Shown here piece by piece: positions 10,585 through 22,054 of a stretch of DNA of 64,000 nt (its first letter is position 1; each line of letters begins with the position of its first letter). Source of the stretch: Nansenia antarctica (taxonomy: Eukaryota; Chordata; Actinopteri; Argentiniformes; Microstomatidae); the NCBI GenBank assembly GCA_963989245.1, contig OZ022339.1:91257142-91321141 (forward strand), written 5' to 3'. The position numbers and the translations under genes are program-made. The notes below the pieces were generated by a model. It was given only the letters and a program-made list of their open reading frames with translations. It was not told the DNA's origin and did no database searches.

Positions 10585-10773
10585 TTACCCAAGCTTAAAG
10601 CACAGTACTCTTATTCTTACAAACTCAGCTTTTTCTTTCCCTACTCCCCCCCTTCCCTCCCTCTCCCTCGCCTTCATCTCTTTACGCACACCAAACCAGG
10701 AGCTGTCGCCACCAGCTTGACCATTCTTTCCTTCTGCGTCAGTCCCATACAGCGAGAGCTTATCCAGACGGGT
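10585..10773 (-). CDS. Candidate terminal exon, unidentified protein
   Basis: A splice-acceptor-like sequence (pyrimidine-rich, ending GTCTCAG) lies just before 10773 on the minus strand. An open frame of 62 codons then runs to a TAA at 10585-10587. The first 30 or so residues (starting TRLDKLSLYGTD) are mixed and protein-like. The next stretch is Arg/Glu/Gly-rich because the plus strand is pyrimidine-rich. On the plus strand, a good donor (ACAG then GTGAGG at 10800) offers a competing exon in the opposite direction. I do not recognise the protein. Confidence 0.2.
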   Translation of the reverse strand, partial: TRLDKLSLYGTDAEGKNGQAGGDSSWFGVRKEMKAREREGRGGVGKEKAEFVRIRVLCFKLG

Positions 10774-10819
10774 CTGAGACAGCGTGGTCCAGACAGACAG
10801 GTGAGGGCCCGCTGAGTGA

Positions 10820-11140
10820 TGAAACTCTGGAATCCAAAATAGTCCATAATAAAGTGTTTAAATGCATGGGGGTAACCAGCTCCGTGGACTCCTGGAGTTT
10901 TACACATTCCACTCCGTAAACTGAATCCATATTCGTCATGTAGTGTACAGTAGAAACTTGGGGTTTTATTATAGAGCATAAATGCATCAGGCAACTGAGT
11001 TTCATGACATGATTACGATATGTATCGCATGTTACCATAATACATCTTAAAATGAAAACTCAACCAGTACATACATCTGTGTTACGCTTCACTGGACACA
11101 TGTAGGTTATACATCTGCTAACACTTCAGAGGCTCTTTTA
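10820..11140. other. Unannotated stretch
   Basis: Nothing recognised. Confidence 0.35.
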
Positions 11141-11144
11141 TCCT

Positions 11145-11290
11145 GTGTCGCTCAGTTGAGCATGACGCTAGTTGCGCTAAGGTTGTGGGTTCGATTCCCG
11201 TGGCACCATAAACAAACATGTATGCACTCGCTGTACCATAAGTTGCCTTGGATAAAAGTGTCGTCCAAATGACACATACAGTATATTCTA
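11145..11290 (+). mobile_element. tRNA-derived SINE with LINE-type tail
   Basis: The head has an A-box-like TCGCTCAGTTGAGC and a B box GGTTCGATTCC, the two internal RNA polymerase III promoter parts. The body ends with TTGCCTTGGATAAAAGTGTC, a divergent copy of the tail shared by LINE and SINE copies elsewhere in this window (44255, 56990, 58370). The acceptor stem does not pair, so it is not a working tRNA gene. Confidence 0.75.
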
Positions 11291-11485
11291 CTACCGTCGA
11301 TGCTCTTTTTGTTCTATTTAGGACTGACAGAAGTGTGTCCGTGACATGCTTCTCAGATGTCCGTCACATGCGGCTAGCGAGGTTCCAGACCCATGTGTCT
11401 TGTTTCTGAGAGGTGTGGAGAGCCCTGTTAAATTCCCAGTGTCCTTTGCACCCTTTGGTCCCCCGAGATCTAGGGGCCTCACAGC

Positions 11486-11488
<3 letters not shown>

Positions 11489-11528
<40 letters not shown>

Positions 11529-11560
11529 GTGTGTGTGTTGGGGGGGTGGGGGGGGGTGAA
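11489..11560. repeat. (GT)n microsatellite and G-rich run
   Basis: About 30 bp of GT, a second short GT run, then runs of G. The G-rich part could form a quadruplex. Confidence 0.9.
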
Positions 11561-12072
11561 GGGAGGACCGCAGCCTAAGCTCATAGTTTGCCGCTACGTG
11601 ACCCGCAGTTAATAACTTCCTCCCATATTAGGATGACCCTGAAGTTCGGCTTTCAAAAACGTGTGTGTCGGACTGACCCCAAGATGCACGGAAAGGCACT
11701 CTCCTCTCCCTCGGTCCTCACTCCCTCCCTCTCTCCTCTACTCTTTTGTGTTTATGTCTTTTTGACAGAATACACTGTGGCTTCCTGTAGTTAGCTTTTT
11801 TTTCCTTTTTCTAAATTGTGGTCAGCCTTAAAAAAAGTTCAGATCTAAGCATCTTAAATAAACAGTGCTCTCTTTTCTTCAGTCAGAAGTTTATAAATCC
11901 ATCAGTGAGGTATTTCCAAACCCAGCTTTGTTTTACGGCAGCTCCATTTTCTTGCGGGCTCCTCTAGCTAACCTCAGCCTCACTTCCTGACACCTCCCTC
12001 TAACCCCCTCTCCCTAGGTTAGGAGACATTCCAAATAACCCAAGGGGATCCACCACTCTCAGAGGGAACACC
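11561..12072. other. Unannotated stretch
   Basis: Pyrimidine-rich patches around 11700-11810. No convincing exon or repeat border seen. Confidence 0.35.
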
Positions 12073-12134
12073 AAACACACACACACACACACACACACAA
12101 ACTGGACACACACATGCACACACACACACACACA
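12073..12134. repeat. (CA)n microsatellite, two blocks
   Basis: Two CA runs separated by AACTGGACAC. Spurious Cys/Val frames on the minus strand come from it. Confidence 0.95.
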
Positions 12135-13425
12135 ACCATACATATGCAAGGGATTGGACGTCCTGGTAATGAAGATGGTACAGTATGTCAAACAGCTCTC
12201 ACATCTTATACCATTCCACTCAGGTGAGCCAAAGAACCTATGGACCTCAGATCGCTGGCATATTCAGCATAACAGTATCCTGATATAGCCACAGAGAACT
12301 ACAGAGAAGGGAATAAAGGAGCATAATCTCTCACATGGTAAAACACTCACCCCCCACCCCACCCCCTCCCTGCACAGCTCCTACTGTATAAGATCTACAA
12401 GCCTCACAAATCTTGGAGAGAAACAATGTGACACAGGATTTGAATATCCACACACAGCACTAGCAAGCGAGCGGGTGTGGAACAAGGTCTCACAAAGCTC
12501 CAAGCCCCCCCTTCAACGCACGGGCCCCTTCAGCACTCTCCAAACCTTTGGCTGCTATCGTCGTCCCGAGCACCCATGTAATTAAGTCCCTGTCCTACTC
12601 TTCTCTCAGACATTGCTTAACATAAACGGAACCCTTGCTCGTTAATTACTTCCAGTGTGCGATCACAAGTCGCTCGCCTTGCTCACTGAAATGAACAAAC
12701 TCTCTGCCTCTCCGTTGGTGAGTATGGCATTGGGAGAAAGGCCAGAAGTGAAAGTAGAGCATCAATCTGAGGACGCTGTGGGAGGGAGAGACGGTGTCAG
12801 ATTAATGAAGAGAGCAGGGCAAGCCATGCAGAACCCTCTCGTGCTGGGTTCTGGCTTAGAGAGATTGTGAATTCACCACCTCTTCTCTAAAGACATCCAT
12901 CATAGACTAGACACCATTTTGGGGCCAATGACTATGTAGCATGTACCTCAGTATCATTGCTTGGCCATTGAGCTACACAAGTGGAAACCCTAAAAACCTA
13001 CTGTACACAAATTGCCTGACCTACACCAGTGGAGAGGATGGGCTCGTCGCGATGCATGGAATGGAATGTGTTTTAATACCATTCCTCATTCCATTCCATG
13101 ACATTACAATGAGACCGTACTCCGATTTCTATCTCCACTCCCCTGTGCCTACACAATATTTTAGTGATTTTGAGGATCTGTCACAAGTGAGGATAATCTA
13201 GTGTACAACACCGTAAAGGTTTTGCTAACAGGTGCGTCTCAGGTGCAAGCCTTTTCGTCCACGTCAAATCTGCAGGCCAGCTGTGTGTCGATATGCTGCA
13301 AGCCTATTGAATGCTGATGAGAGACGGACACGTGATTCACCGGATTCCTATTTGACATGAGTCATTTTGAGACAAATGTGCGACGCAATGGATGTACAGT
13401 CGGAAGGTAGAGAGATGAAGCTCCT
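12135..13425. other. Unannotated, single-copy-looking DNA
   Basis: No terminal repeats, tails or coding motifs are seen. Frames of 60-86 codons are present but show no splice context or composition that I trust. Confidence 0.35.
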
Positions 13426-13429
13426 CGAG

Positions 13430-13860
13430 GCTTTCATCCTCAGAAGCAATTACTACATTATGGATGGGGGGGTGCTGATTAAAACAGGCCCAATGATATA
13501 CAGCGCCACAAAATAGAGGGCATATTTATGAAGTCCTTTAATCTCCGCTGACAACAGCCTCCTATGCGCCCATGGAGAGCCTCATCTCTCCTCGCCACAT
13601 TAAGGGAACAACGTTCTCTCCCATGAATTACCACTGTCACCTGTCTGACGTTTCACAGGACATGAGGCTCGTATTTGAGGTCAATTTCTGTCGTTTTTCC
13701 CAGAAGATCAGTGGGTCCGGCAGAAAAAGGCAAGCCGATAAAGTATTCGGATTTTGGAGAGCGAGGATTATAGGATCAAAAGGCGACGGCGCTAATCCCT
13801 CCCTGTTATTAACGATGATAGCGCTATAAATGACAACACATGCAAAACTTCCAACCCGAC
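13430..13860. promoter_or_regulatory. Candidate conserved noncoding element
   Basis: A repeat-free block of balanced composition holding GATTAA, TTTATGA, TTAATC, TTATTAACG and CACATTAAG motifs, without a plausible exon. It resembles developmental enhancer sequence. This is inferred from texture only and needs a cross-species alignment. Confidence 0.2.
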
Positions 13861-13979
13861 TCCAAACTCCCTGACTTCTGGTGGCGTATGTAAGTACTTA
13901 GCACAAACCAGACTCTCAGGACGGCGCGCCCGCCTCGGAGTAGGATTAACCAGGAGAGATGGGATGTTGATCCCAAAGT

Positions 13980-14012
13980 TTTTTTTCTCTCTCTCTCTCT
14001 ATTTCTCTCTAC
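13980..14012. repeat. T/C-rich simple repeat
   Basis: A T8 run followed by CTCTCT repeats. Confidence 0.9.
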
Positions 14013-14237
14013 CTCTCTTTTTCTCTGTTTGTGAGAGAGTGGATGACTGTCTGTGGAGTGGAAGCGGGAATGTGGAAGCTCCTGTCTCTCTCCACTGCAG
14101 AGCTGCAATTATCTCCAGAAGCTCAGGAAGCTAATTGGAAGAGATGTGGGATAAATCCCAGCCTGGGGGAGATGTGCTAATTTTCCACTTCCAGCTGACC
14201 CAGTAAGAGGGCCAGCCCCCTTGGAACTTGGATGATA

Positions 14238-14362
14238 CACAGAGAGAGAGAGAGATAGAGAGGGAGAGGGATAGAGAGAGAGAGGGAGGGACAGAGAGAG
14301 GGAGGGACACAGAACAGAGAGGCATATATAGAGAGAGGGATAGAGCGAGGAAGAGAAAGAGA
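14238..14362. repeat. (GA)n-rich simple repeat
   Basis: About 125 bp of GAGA, GAGG and GATA steps, purine-only for long stretches. Minus-strand frames made of Ser/Leu/Pro are artefacts of it. Confidence 0.93.
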
Positions 14363-15415
14363 GCGAACTGAAGATTTCATCTTATTGTCATGCTCTTCTT
14401 ATATTACAGACACACTGACCATCAAGCTGTTCATTTTAACAGCACACCTCCTCCATTCCCAGCATTGTTTTACTCATTCATATTCTCCTTGACAAAGACT
14501 AACATTCCCAGTAATTTCCATAAGTGCATTATTTCTGGGGATTCAGCCCATATCTCTTCCAGTATTCAACGTTGCCCTCATATTACTTTGTCCGCAAAAC
14601 ATCCCAAGCAGCACGGAGGATGGCCTCTCGGATTCCTCCGGAGCACTGAAGTGTACAAGACCACAACCAGACCAGAGGTCTTAAACGTATGGCAGATATA
14701 ATCCTCTTCCTACACAATCTTAATGGGGGTAACCGTCATTCAATCTTGACCACATTGTGACCATGTCACAGGGCGATACTGCAAGATCTTTATTTGGACC
14801 TGCACCAAATCCCAGGGTGTAAACAGCCAGGCACATGATGAGATTTGAGTTTTGAGGTTTTAGGTTTGACAGGGTCATAAGTGGTTCAGCGGATCATGGG
14901 ATGTGCAGTGTCTTCAGAGCGAGTGCTTTGAAGTTTGAAGTCATTCTGAGAAATGAAACAATAGTTTTGTATCCACTGTCACTGTAAAGTCCGTTCCAGC
15001 CTTTGTTCCGTCTCTGTTTGCAATCATCTTCTGGATCTTCGTCTTTTTATTTCAAGTGTGTATAACACTCTCGCTGAAGTCACGTCAGACCTAAGTTCTG
15101 TGGGGGAGCTTTAGACAATGTTCATCGATCAGTTTATGATGCTGCTTCGTTCAGTCAGAAACAGATTGTTCAGAAAGGTAGTGTTTTGCTTTCCACTGCG
15201 TCCCTCTGTGTCACTCTCAATCTTTCCACTGACTCCCAGAGAACTTAGAGAAAGGAATTATTTTGGCATAATTGGAAGAAACAAGAACACAGAGGCCCCA
15301 GAAACACCCTCCAACAGATGCAAGCAATGACACGCAAAAAAGCCATTTCCAGAGGCCAGCTCATAATGTATTTTAATGGCCTTGTTTAACAAGCAAGGGA
15401 AGTGGGTTTCCCCCC
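14363..15415. other. Unannotated stretch
   Basis: No coding, RNA or mobile-element signal strong enough to name. Confidence 0.35.
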
Positions 15416-15420
15416 AGCCC

Positions 15421-15451
<31 letters not shown>

Positions 15452-15458
15452 ACACCCA
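15416..15458. repeat. Poly-C run and (CA)n
   Basis: About 17 consecutive C followed by a short CA repeat. Confidence 0.95.
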
Positions 15459-16243
15459 TTACCCACAAACCCCCAAAATCCTCCCTAGCCAAGGACAGGG
15501 ATATCCCAGAGTTCAATGGGAGCAGCATCAATCTTCCTGTCCCCATAGACATGTGCTTATTCGATACAGAGGGGATCAGTGAGAGACCTGGACTGTGTCA
15601 AAACTCATACGGAGCACACATCATAGAGTACCCCCCCACTCTTTAGAGAGTTCCCCTCCTCCAGGAGGAAGCCAAACCACTCACACTCAACTCAAATGTC
15701 ACCAGAACAATCCATTGTAATTGATGTTTTCTCAAAAAGTAGTCTGAACCACCCCCACAGAACAAATGAAATGATTAATCTGCATGTTGTCTTGAGAACC
15801 ACAAAGCAACTTCAAACACTCGTCAGAGGGACGTCCCCATACTTTGGTCTGGATGCTCTGACAAGATGAGATGACAGGAGAGAGTATCACATCATGACAG
15901 ACAGAGTGTGATTATGGGACTATATGAGCTAAGGGGGGTTTGTGATAATGATGATCAAATAATACACAGCTGACAAAGCCATGCATAGATTAATCAGTGA
16001 TGTAGTGTATTGCTATGAATGTATCTCTGATAATCCTGAAAGCCTGCATCGAATAAAGCCTGGCTTTAGATGCCAAATGCTAGTCTTTGGGAAAATTATT
16101 CCATCTTCATGGATTTAACGGGAATGTTACACTGAAAAGTTTCATGTTTGAAAGAGTGGTTTATGTATATATAGGGTCATTCTGGGTTGATCATGGGAAC
16201 AGAATGGGACAACATGCATTACAGAATCTAAACAAGTGGACTT

Positions 16244-16248
<5 letters not shown>
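15459..16248. other. Unannotated stretch
   Basis: Nothing recognised. Confidence 0.35.
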
Positions 16249-16304
<56 letters not shown>

Positions 16305-16340
16305 GTGTGTGTACATGTGCGTGCGTGTACGTGTGTGTTC
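16249..16340. repeat. (GT)n microsatellite
   Basis: About 53 bp of pure GT, then interrupted GT with TGCG and TACG steps. Confidence 0.97.
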
Positions 16341-16569
16341 ACATTTCTAGGTTCACACAGTTAGCTATGTGTGAAACTCTCTCCAAGAGGAGTGGATTTA
16401 GGACTAGGCTACACGGTGACGGATTTGACTGAAACGGCGATGATCTGATATCGTTTGCTACATAACTCCGCCAAATTCGAGAGCTGAGATGGTGAAGATA
16501 CAAAAACTGTGAGGGCGTTTCCGTATCCTATTGGAGTCGTGTGGTCGGCGATATGGGAGTGTGTTGAAA

Positions 16570-16628
16570 ACGATGATGTAGAGTCACTGGATAAAAGCAT
16601 CTACTGAATATCAAAAATGTAAATGTAC
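16570..16628 (+). repeat. L2-type LINE/SINE tail fragment
   Basis: The segment has GAGTCACTGGATAAAAGCAT, then CTACTGAAT and AAAAATGTAAATGTA. This is a divergent copy of the tail described at 44255 and 56990. The upstream body is not identifiable. Confidence 0.6.
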
Positions 16629-18940
16629 TGTACATATCAATATGATACGTCTGTATGGTGTAAGGCATGGCTAACTACCATCTCAATGTCCACACTTGTA
16701 CATGATAAGATAAGGCTATTTTAGCTTCTTTTGTTTTTGCATGATCACATTTTGTATTTGATATTGGATACATGTGTACGGATGCAAGTAGCGTGACTAA
16801 TGTGATCAGTCACTACTAATAAGGGGAATGGTGGAGAATGTATTGTATTGTGGTTTATTTACTATTGTTCAGCACTTGAAGTTACATTCAGTGCATGACA
16901 TGCGCTATATATGGTGCTATATATGGCGACAAGTAACAAGTGTGCCCATCAAAGGTCTAGCTAGACATTAGGCACGGATGGAAATGGCACGCATGGAAAG
17001 CATGTCATGGGCGTTCGTTCAGTCGCTGTTGTCCCATTGAGTTTCTTGCGAATGTCTCAAAACTCTTGAAACCAGCTGGTGACCAAACATTCAATGCATG
17101 ACTGGTGCTTATAAAGTTTGATTGATTGATGTATATGCGCATTGCGCTGCAGATTTATTGACTGTATCATTGTTATTTTCACACAACGACAACAATGTGA
17201 TACATGTTCCAGTTTTATTCTTTGAACAACAGAATAGCAAACTTTAACAACATCTCTAAATATATATAAATACAAATATAAAACGTGAGTGCAGATAGAG
17301 GGTAGTGCAAGGACATGATATTATTGACCGTCTTAAAGAAACATCTTAGCAAGATACAACCTAAAGTTACACAGATTAATAACGTATACATGTCATATCT
17401 TGGGTGCAGACGTAATGTAAGTGGGGAGGAGATTGATCGGGACTGCGGGAGTTAACATTACTACTGAATGAATGAAAATGAATTCATTTCTATTATTTTA
17501 AGAGATGATCTATCTCAATTATATTTTAATCATTTTCTGGGTCTACCTGCACGCGCATGCCCAGTGTACTTGAATACGCGATTCCATGTGGCCAGAGATT
17601 ATTTTGCGCGTCGATGAGAAAACGCTTGTGGGGCTAGAGATCAGATCGGCTCCGAAATTGCATTTCGTCATTATGTAGCCATACCCTTAATCCTATTTGG
17701 TTTTAGAGGGCTTTCAGGGGGATTGACTAGATTAAGCAGCATGTCATTGTTTGGACTTCTCTGTCACACTGATGTCTGCCCACCTGAGGAAGCCATTCTC
17801 CAAACCCCACTGTTTATTTTAGTTTATCTCCCCTGATAGAAAGGGCACCATTAGTGGCGACCCTCAATTTCGCAAAGTTTTTTTCCTTTGACCAATTTTA
17901 AAGGACACAATTTCCACCTTTTTGCATCAAGACCTCCTTAGGATAACAACATGATCTGTTTGTGAGCTATCACACAGAGCACAGGATGTTATATACCTCC
18001 CTCCCCCAACTCATAGTGAATCATTCCATGGAGGCCCATTTCCAGGACAGCGGTGGGCCTTTAAATGGAGATAGATCATGGAGGTTGAAATGAGGCCATA
18101 TCTAACTGTCTATCTCCAACCTCCTCCCATAGCAGCACCTTACCCTAACACTCAACAGAGCAGAACTGGAACTTCTCAGCAGTGTTAATCCCAATAATCC
18201 TCTCTAGACCAATAAAAGATCTGGCTTCAATCACACTCAAAGAGCTATAGAGAGGAGCACGGTGCAGTAAAACTCCAAATCAACTCTCTAACTCCCACCC
18301 ATACTCTTACAGAACTCAACCCTGAACTGTCACAGAACCTGTCTGCGGGTCCTTCCCTTTGATGCCAAGACGCCAGGGGGCAAACCCCACTGTTTAAATC
18401 TCCTGTTTGGATAAGGCATGTACTGTTCTGTTCAGATACTGCACAACATCACAGTTAGTGAGTATTCCCTCTCAGATGTGATGCCAAGCTAGCTCCAGAA
18501 ACTGACAGATGGGGCCCTATACCACATTGTAACATGGTTCTAGACCTGGGCTTTGATGTTGAATGGCATTTATGAGTGGAGTTCATAAAAGGGTGTCAGC
18601 TCATATCCTCCCCAGTCATGTCGTGTACCTAGACTGACAGGCCCATCTCCATTCAGACACAGGACAGGTACATAAACTGGTGGTTGAGTCATCGATGTAG
18701 TCAAACCACCATGCCTCTCTCTGGCTGTGGCACTGTAACAATGTCAATGGATTAACCATAAGGATCTTCAGATCAGAAGATCAGAGCACAGAGGCTGGGA
18801 CTAAAAGGGGGAAAGTTCTATATGTCATTTTGTTCTTATCTCCCTGTACTTCTATTCGGCCCTTTCCCTTTTCCTAATATTTTGTTCTCACTCTTTTTGT
18901 TCTCACTCAATTTTTCTTCTCATTGTGAAAAAGCACATAA
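16629..18940. other. Long single-copy-looking stretch
   Basis: About 2.3 kb with no coding motif, terminal repeat, microsatellite or RNA gene that I can support. The part around 18000-18760 is repeat-free and of balanced composition. Confidence 0.35.
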
Positions 18941-18944
18941 CGCA

Positions 18945-18985
18945 CATTGTGTTACAATTGTGTATGAAGTGTGCTATACAATAAA
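18945..18985 (+). repeat. Retroposon-type 3-prime tail
   Basis: CATTGTGTTACA, then GAAGTGTGCTATACAATAAA, matching the tail at 10277-10335 nearly base for base over about 40 bp. Confidence 0.5.
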
Positions 18986-18994
18986 GTCTGGTTA

Positions 18995-19900
18995 ATTGAA
19001 ATCAAGAGAGATTAATACAATCTAGAAACTCTCAGGGGAGGGAGTGAGGCTATGGACCATCTGTGATAAAAAAAGATTTGTGTTTCCTGACTTTGGGGTG
19101 GAGGTGGAAGGTAGAGCTGTGAATTTGAGTGTAAGCTGGAGAGAGTTATGTGGTCGACCCATGGGGGTCATCATTGGGAGCTGGGGGCGGGGGGGGGAAG
19201 AGATGGTGTTGTTGGAGCCAGCCTCAAGCTAGGAGAGGAGTGGAACAAAGACACTGTGACCTGCCCGTGACAACCCATTGGTGCGCTGTGGAAACCATCC
19301 GGCCCAATCATACGGCATAATAAAACATAAAAGGGCCAATAGGCTGGTTTTGCTAATAGTCAGGGTGAGATTTCATAAACAAAAGCACCATGCTCCAAAT
19401 CTGTAATATCCGCTTTGCTCCTGAGGAAAGAGAGAGAGAAGGAAACATTAAAGAAGTCCCCTGGGGTTTCCATAAGGCCCGGTGACACTGGCCTTTATTA
19501 CATTGTGTATAGGCCTCTCCCACAGGAAATGGATTTCATATTGACGCAAAATGGGCACCCTTGGTCCTTCACTTCCCATTTGGTTAGAGATTAAAATATG
19601 ATGGTATTATTGTCTTTCATTTATTTGTATCATATTGTGGACTATTGTAGATTACTTTAATATGTAGTGCTTTGTACCGGGGGCTTTGAATTTGTGAGTA
19701 GGCCTAACTTAATAGCAATTTCCTCAATACGTTTTATTGTTTATCTTTAATTGTAAAATGTAATACATAACAAACGCAGTGGCTTTCATGTAATTCGTTC
19801 GCATGTAACTGGAAAGGGATGAAGGGGATGAAATTCTGCTTAGTACAAGGAATGTTTTCAATCTATACTTCATTGGATCTCTCTGTTTCAGACTGGCAAT
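18995..19900. other. Unannotated stretch
   Basis: Nothing recognised apart from a short GA-rich patch near 19428. Confidence 0.35.
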
Positions 19901-19904
19901 GTCT

Positions 19905-19988
19905 CTCTCTCTCTCTGTGTGTCTGTCTGTCTGTCTGTCTGTCTCTCTCGCTCTGTCTCTCTCTCTCTCTTTTTCTCTCTCTTTCTGT
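19905..19988. repeat. (CT)n/(GTCT)n microsatellite
   Basis: CTCT and GTCT steps over about 80 bp. Confidence 0.93.
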
Positions 19989-19989
19989 C

Positions 19990-20157
19990 TCATGTTAGTG
20001 ATCCTCCTGTTTTGGGTTCCTGATATTCCTGCTCCGTCTCTGAGGACTGTGCTTGGCAGAAACTAGTAGAGTTGAGTGCAGCAGAGAGCTGTTTCCTCAT
20101 TGATTTTGGATCTGACCTTCCTGTAACCTGGCGTAAAACAATCGGCCCAGTCCTTCC
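19990..20157 (-). CDS. Candidate 3-prime terminal exon, unidentified protein
   Basis: On the minus strand a strong acceptor (long pyrimidine tract, then CCGCTGCAG) ends at 20158. The 168-nt open frame after it begins in phase 0 with GGA and ends with a TGA at 19990-19992. The 55 residues (start GRTGPIVLRQ, end EPKTGGSLT) have mixed, protein-like composition with a Ser/Glu/Gln-rich C terminus. I do not recognise the protein. The exon candidate at 31906-32077 on the same strand, 11.7 kb upstream, ends in phase 0, so the two are compatible in one transcript. Chance cannot be excluded. Confidence 0.3.
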   Translation of the reverse strand, partial: GRTGPIVLRQVTGRSDPKSMRKQLSAALNSTSFCQAQSSETEQEYQEPKTGGSLT

Positions 20158-20159
20158 CT

Positions 20160-20712
20160 GCAGCGGGAGGAGGGAGAGACAAACAGAAAAACAGTCTAAG
20201 AAAAGACCAGCTTTATCACACTTCCCCCCCAGACACCACCCGGTTAGTGAATGTTTGTACAATGGCAAACAGTGAAAAATCCACAGGGACACAATGGGGT
20301 CAGAAGACCTGAGAATGGTGAATTTTGCTGTGTCCCAGGCCAAGCCACGCAGGAGGGTCCCCAGTGTATGAATCATATCATCAACAATCAGTCAGAAACA
20401 CAGATCCCAGTATCCCACAGTATCAACCTACTTAACAAGGACTATAAACCATATCTCCACTGTAGTGGATCTGTATCTGTGCAGTATTTCAATTTGCTGT
20501 GTGTGAGTGTTGTTCCTTGTGATTTTTGCCTCTATGTATGCCAGAAATCTGATCTAATGCATAATAAAGTATTGTATTGTATTGCATTCTATTCTATTAG
20601 ACTTCCAGCAGTTTAAATTAAGCCATAGCAGTATGCTTACATACAGCACACAATGCAAAACACATTTAAAATAAATAAATACATGTTTTTGGTTAACATA
20701 CAATTAAAACAC
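20160..20712. other. Unannotated stretch
   Basis: Nothing recognised apart from short AT-rich runs. Confidence 0.35.
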
Positions 20713-20713
20713 A

Positions 20714-21132
20714 TACAGTGCCTATAGAAAGTCATACCTCTTAACTTTTTCCACATTTTGTTGAGTTATAGACTCATCAATCCACACACAATACATAATG
20801 ACAAAGTGAAAACAAGTTTTTAGACATTTCTGCAAATGTATTAAAATTGAAACACAGAAATACCTCTTGTGTATAAGTATTCATACCCTTTGCAATGACA
20901 CTCTTAAAATTAGCTAATGCTAAAATGTCATCAACAAATCATTCAATAAGTTGAATTGAGTCTCTGAGATTCTTTTGATGAAAAGTGCAATACAAATAAA
21001 TTGCATTATTATTATGATTATGATCTTAATGCAAGGATAATAATTAATGTAATTTTGGAATAAATATCTTTGTTTTTATAGGGTCTCTGATTTGCATAGG
21101 AATCAATTTCACACTGTGTGGATCAGGTTGTC
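20714..21132 (+). mobile_element. Tc1-like non-autonomous repeat, copy 1
   Basis: It begins TA then CAGTGCCTATAGAAAGT and ACTTTTTCCACATTTTGTTG, an arrangement I recognise from Tc1-like ends in fish. The segment matches, in reverse complement, 31086-31440. About 60 bp near 20965-21030, with a GTGCAATACAAATAAATTGC motif and ATT steps, is absent from the other copy and looks like a small retroposon tail insertion. No transposase frame. Confidence 0.65.
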
Positions 21133-21136
21133 ATTA

Positions 21137-21252
21137 TCTCTAGGGTGTTCAAGGATACGAGATCCATTCCAAGATGGCGGAGAAAATGATATAAAAACAA
21201 AAAGTAATTGGGCCAGAATGTTCTAATTCTCATAGATGTTGCTCTGCTAGGT
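21137..21252 (+). repeat. Direct repeat, copy A
   Basis: About 115 bp, opening TCTCTAGGGTGTTCAAGGAT and later GGAGAAAATGATAT. It is repeated in the same orientation at 21604-21718 with scattered mismatches. Confidence 0.8.
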
Positions 21253-21603
21253 AAAGTCCCTGACCAAAAATGCTATAAATGTGCATGCCACAACTGGCAT
21301 CAGTAACAATGCCAGAAATAATTACCATGATTAGAACGTAGGTGGCGCTATAATAACAAATAGAAAATCAAGTAACTTCACAATGCTGGCATTTCTACCC
21401 CGTCGCATGACAATGTATGAAACTTGGTACATATGTGTAATTCCTCATGGGGAACATAATTATTTGACTAAAGAACCCATGAAGTCCGTCATGATGGATT
21501 TTTCTGCAGTTGGAAAATTTGGCCAAACGTATATAAATTCACTTAAAATCAACTGTAAGTCAGATTGGTCAGAAATTGTATATGAACATGCGTGGTGCAC
21601 GTC
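21253..21603. other. Spacer between direct repeats
   Basis: AT-rich sequence with no recognised feature. Together with the two repeats it may be part of one larger unclassified repeat. Confidence 0.3.
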
Positions 21604-21718
21604 TCTCTATAGGGTGTTAAAGGATAAGAGATCGATTTAAAGATATCAGAGAAAATGATATGAAAAGAAAAACAATGGGACCAGAATTTTTTAATGCTCT
21701 GAGAATTTGCCCTGCTAC
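21604..21718 (+). repeat. Direct repeat, copy B
   Basis: Matches 21137-21252 along its whole length at a spacing of about 467 bp. Confidence 0.8.
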
Positions 21719-22054
21719 GTCAATATTTATGGCACTCGACAGGCTGATAGAGGGTACTACAATGTGTTACTATGTCGAAGCATTTTAAGATATAAAAAAA
21801 AACAAGGACATTACAGATGTTTGACTTTTTTTAAATGTTCGACACATCTGTGACTTAATGACGCTTCATTTGGCATGGGCACAACACATGCCCCTCCTCC
21901 ATCTTTTATGAATACAAGAGGACAGAAATAGATGTTACGGTAATGAAATTACGTGATTTTATATACATTTGTCCACTGTCCATTTATTGTTTCATAAATA
22001 ACTGTCTAGACTGTCATGGAATGTTCGTGTTCAGACAATAACATACGACACCTA

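Noticed and set aside
11155..11210. Functional tRNA gene
   Set aside because: A and B boxes are present but the acceptor stem does not pair and a LINE-type tail follows, so it is a SINE.
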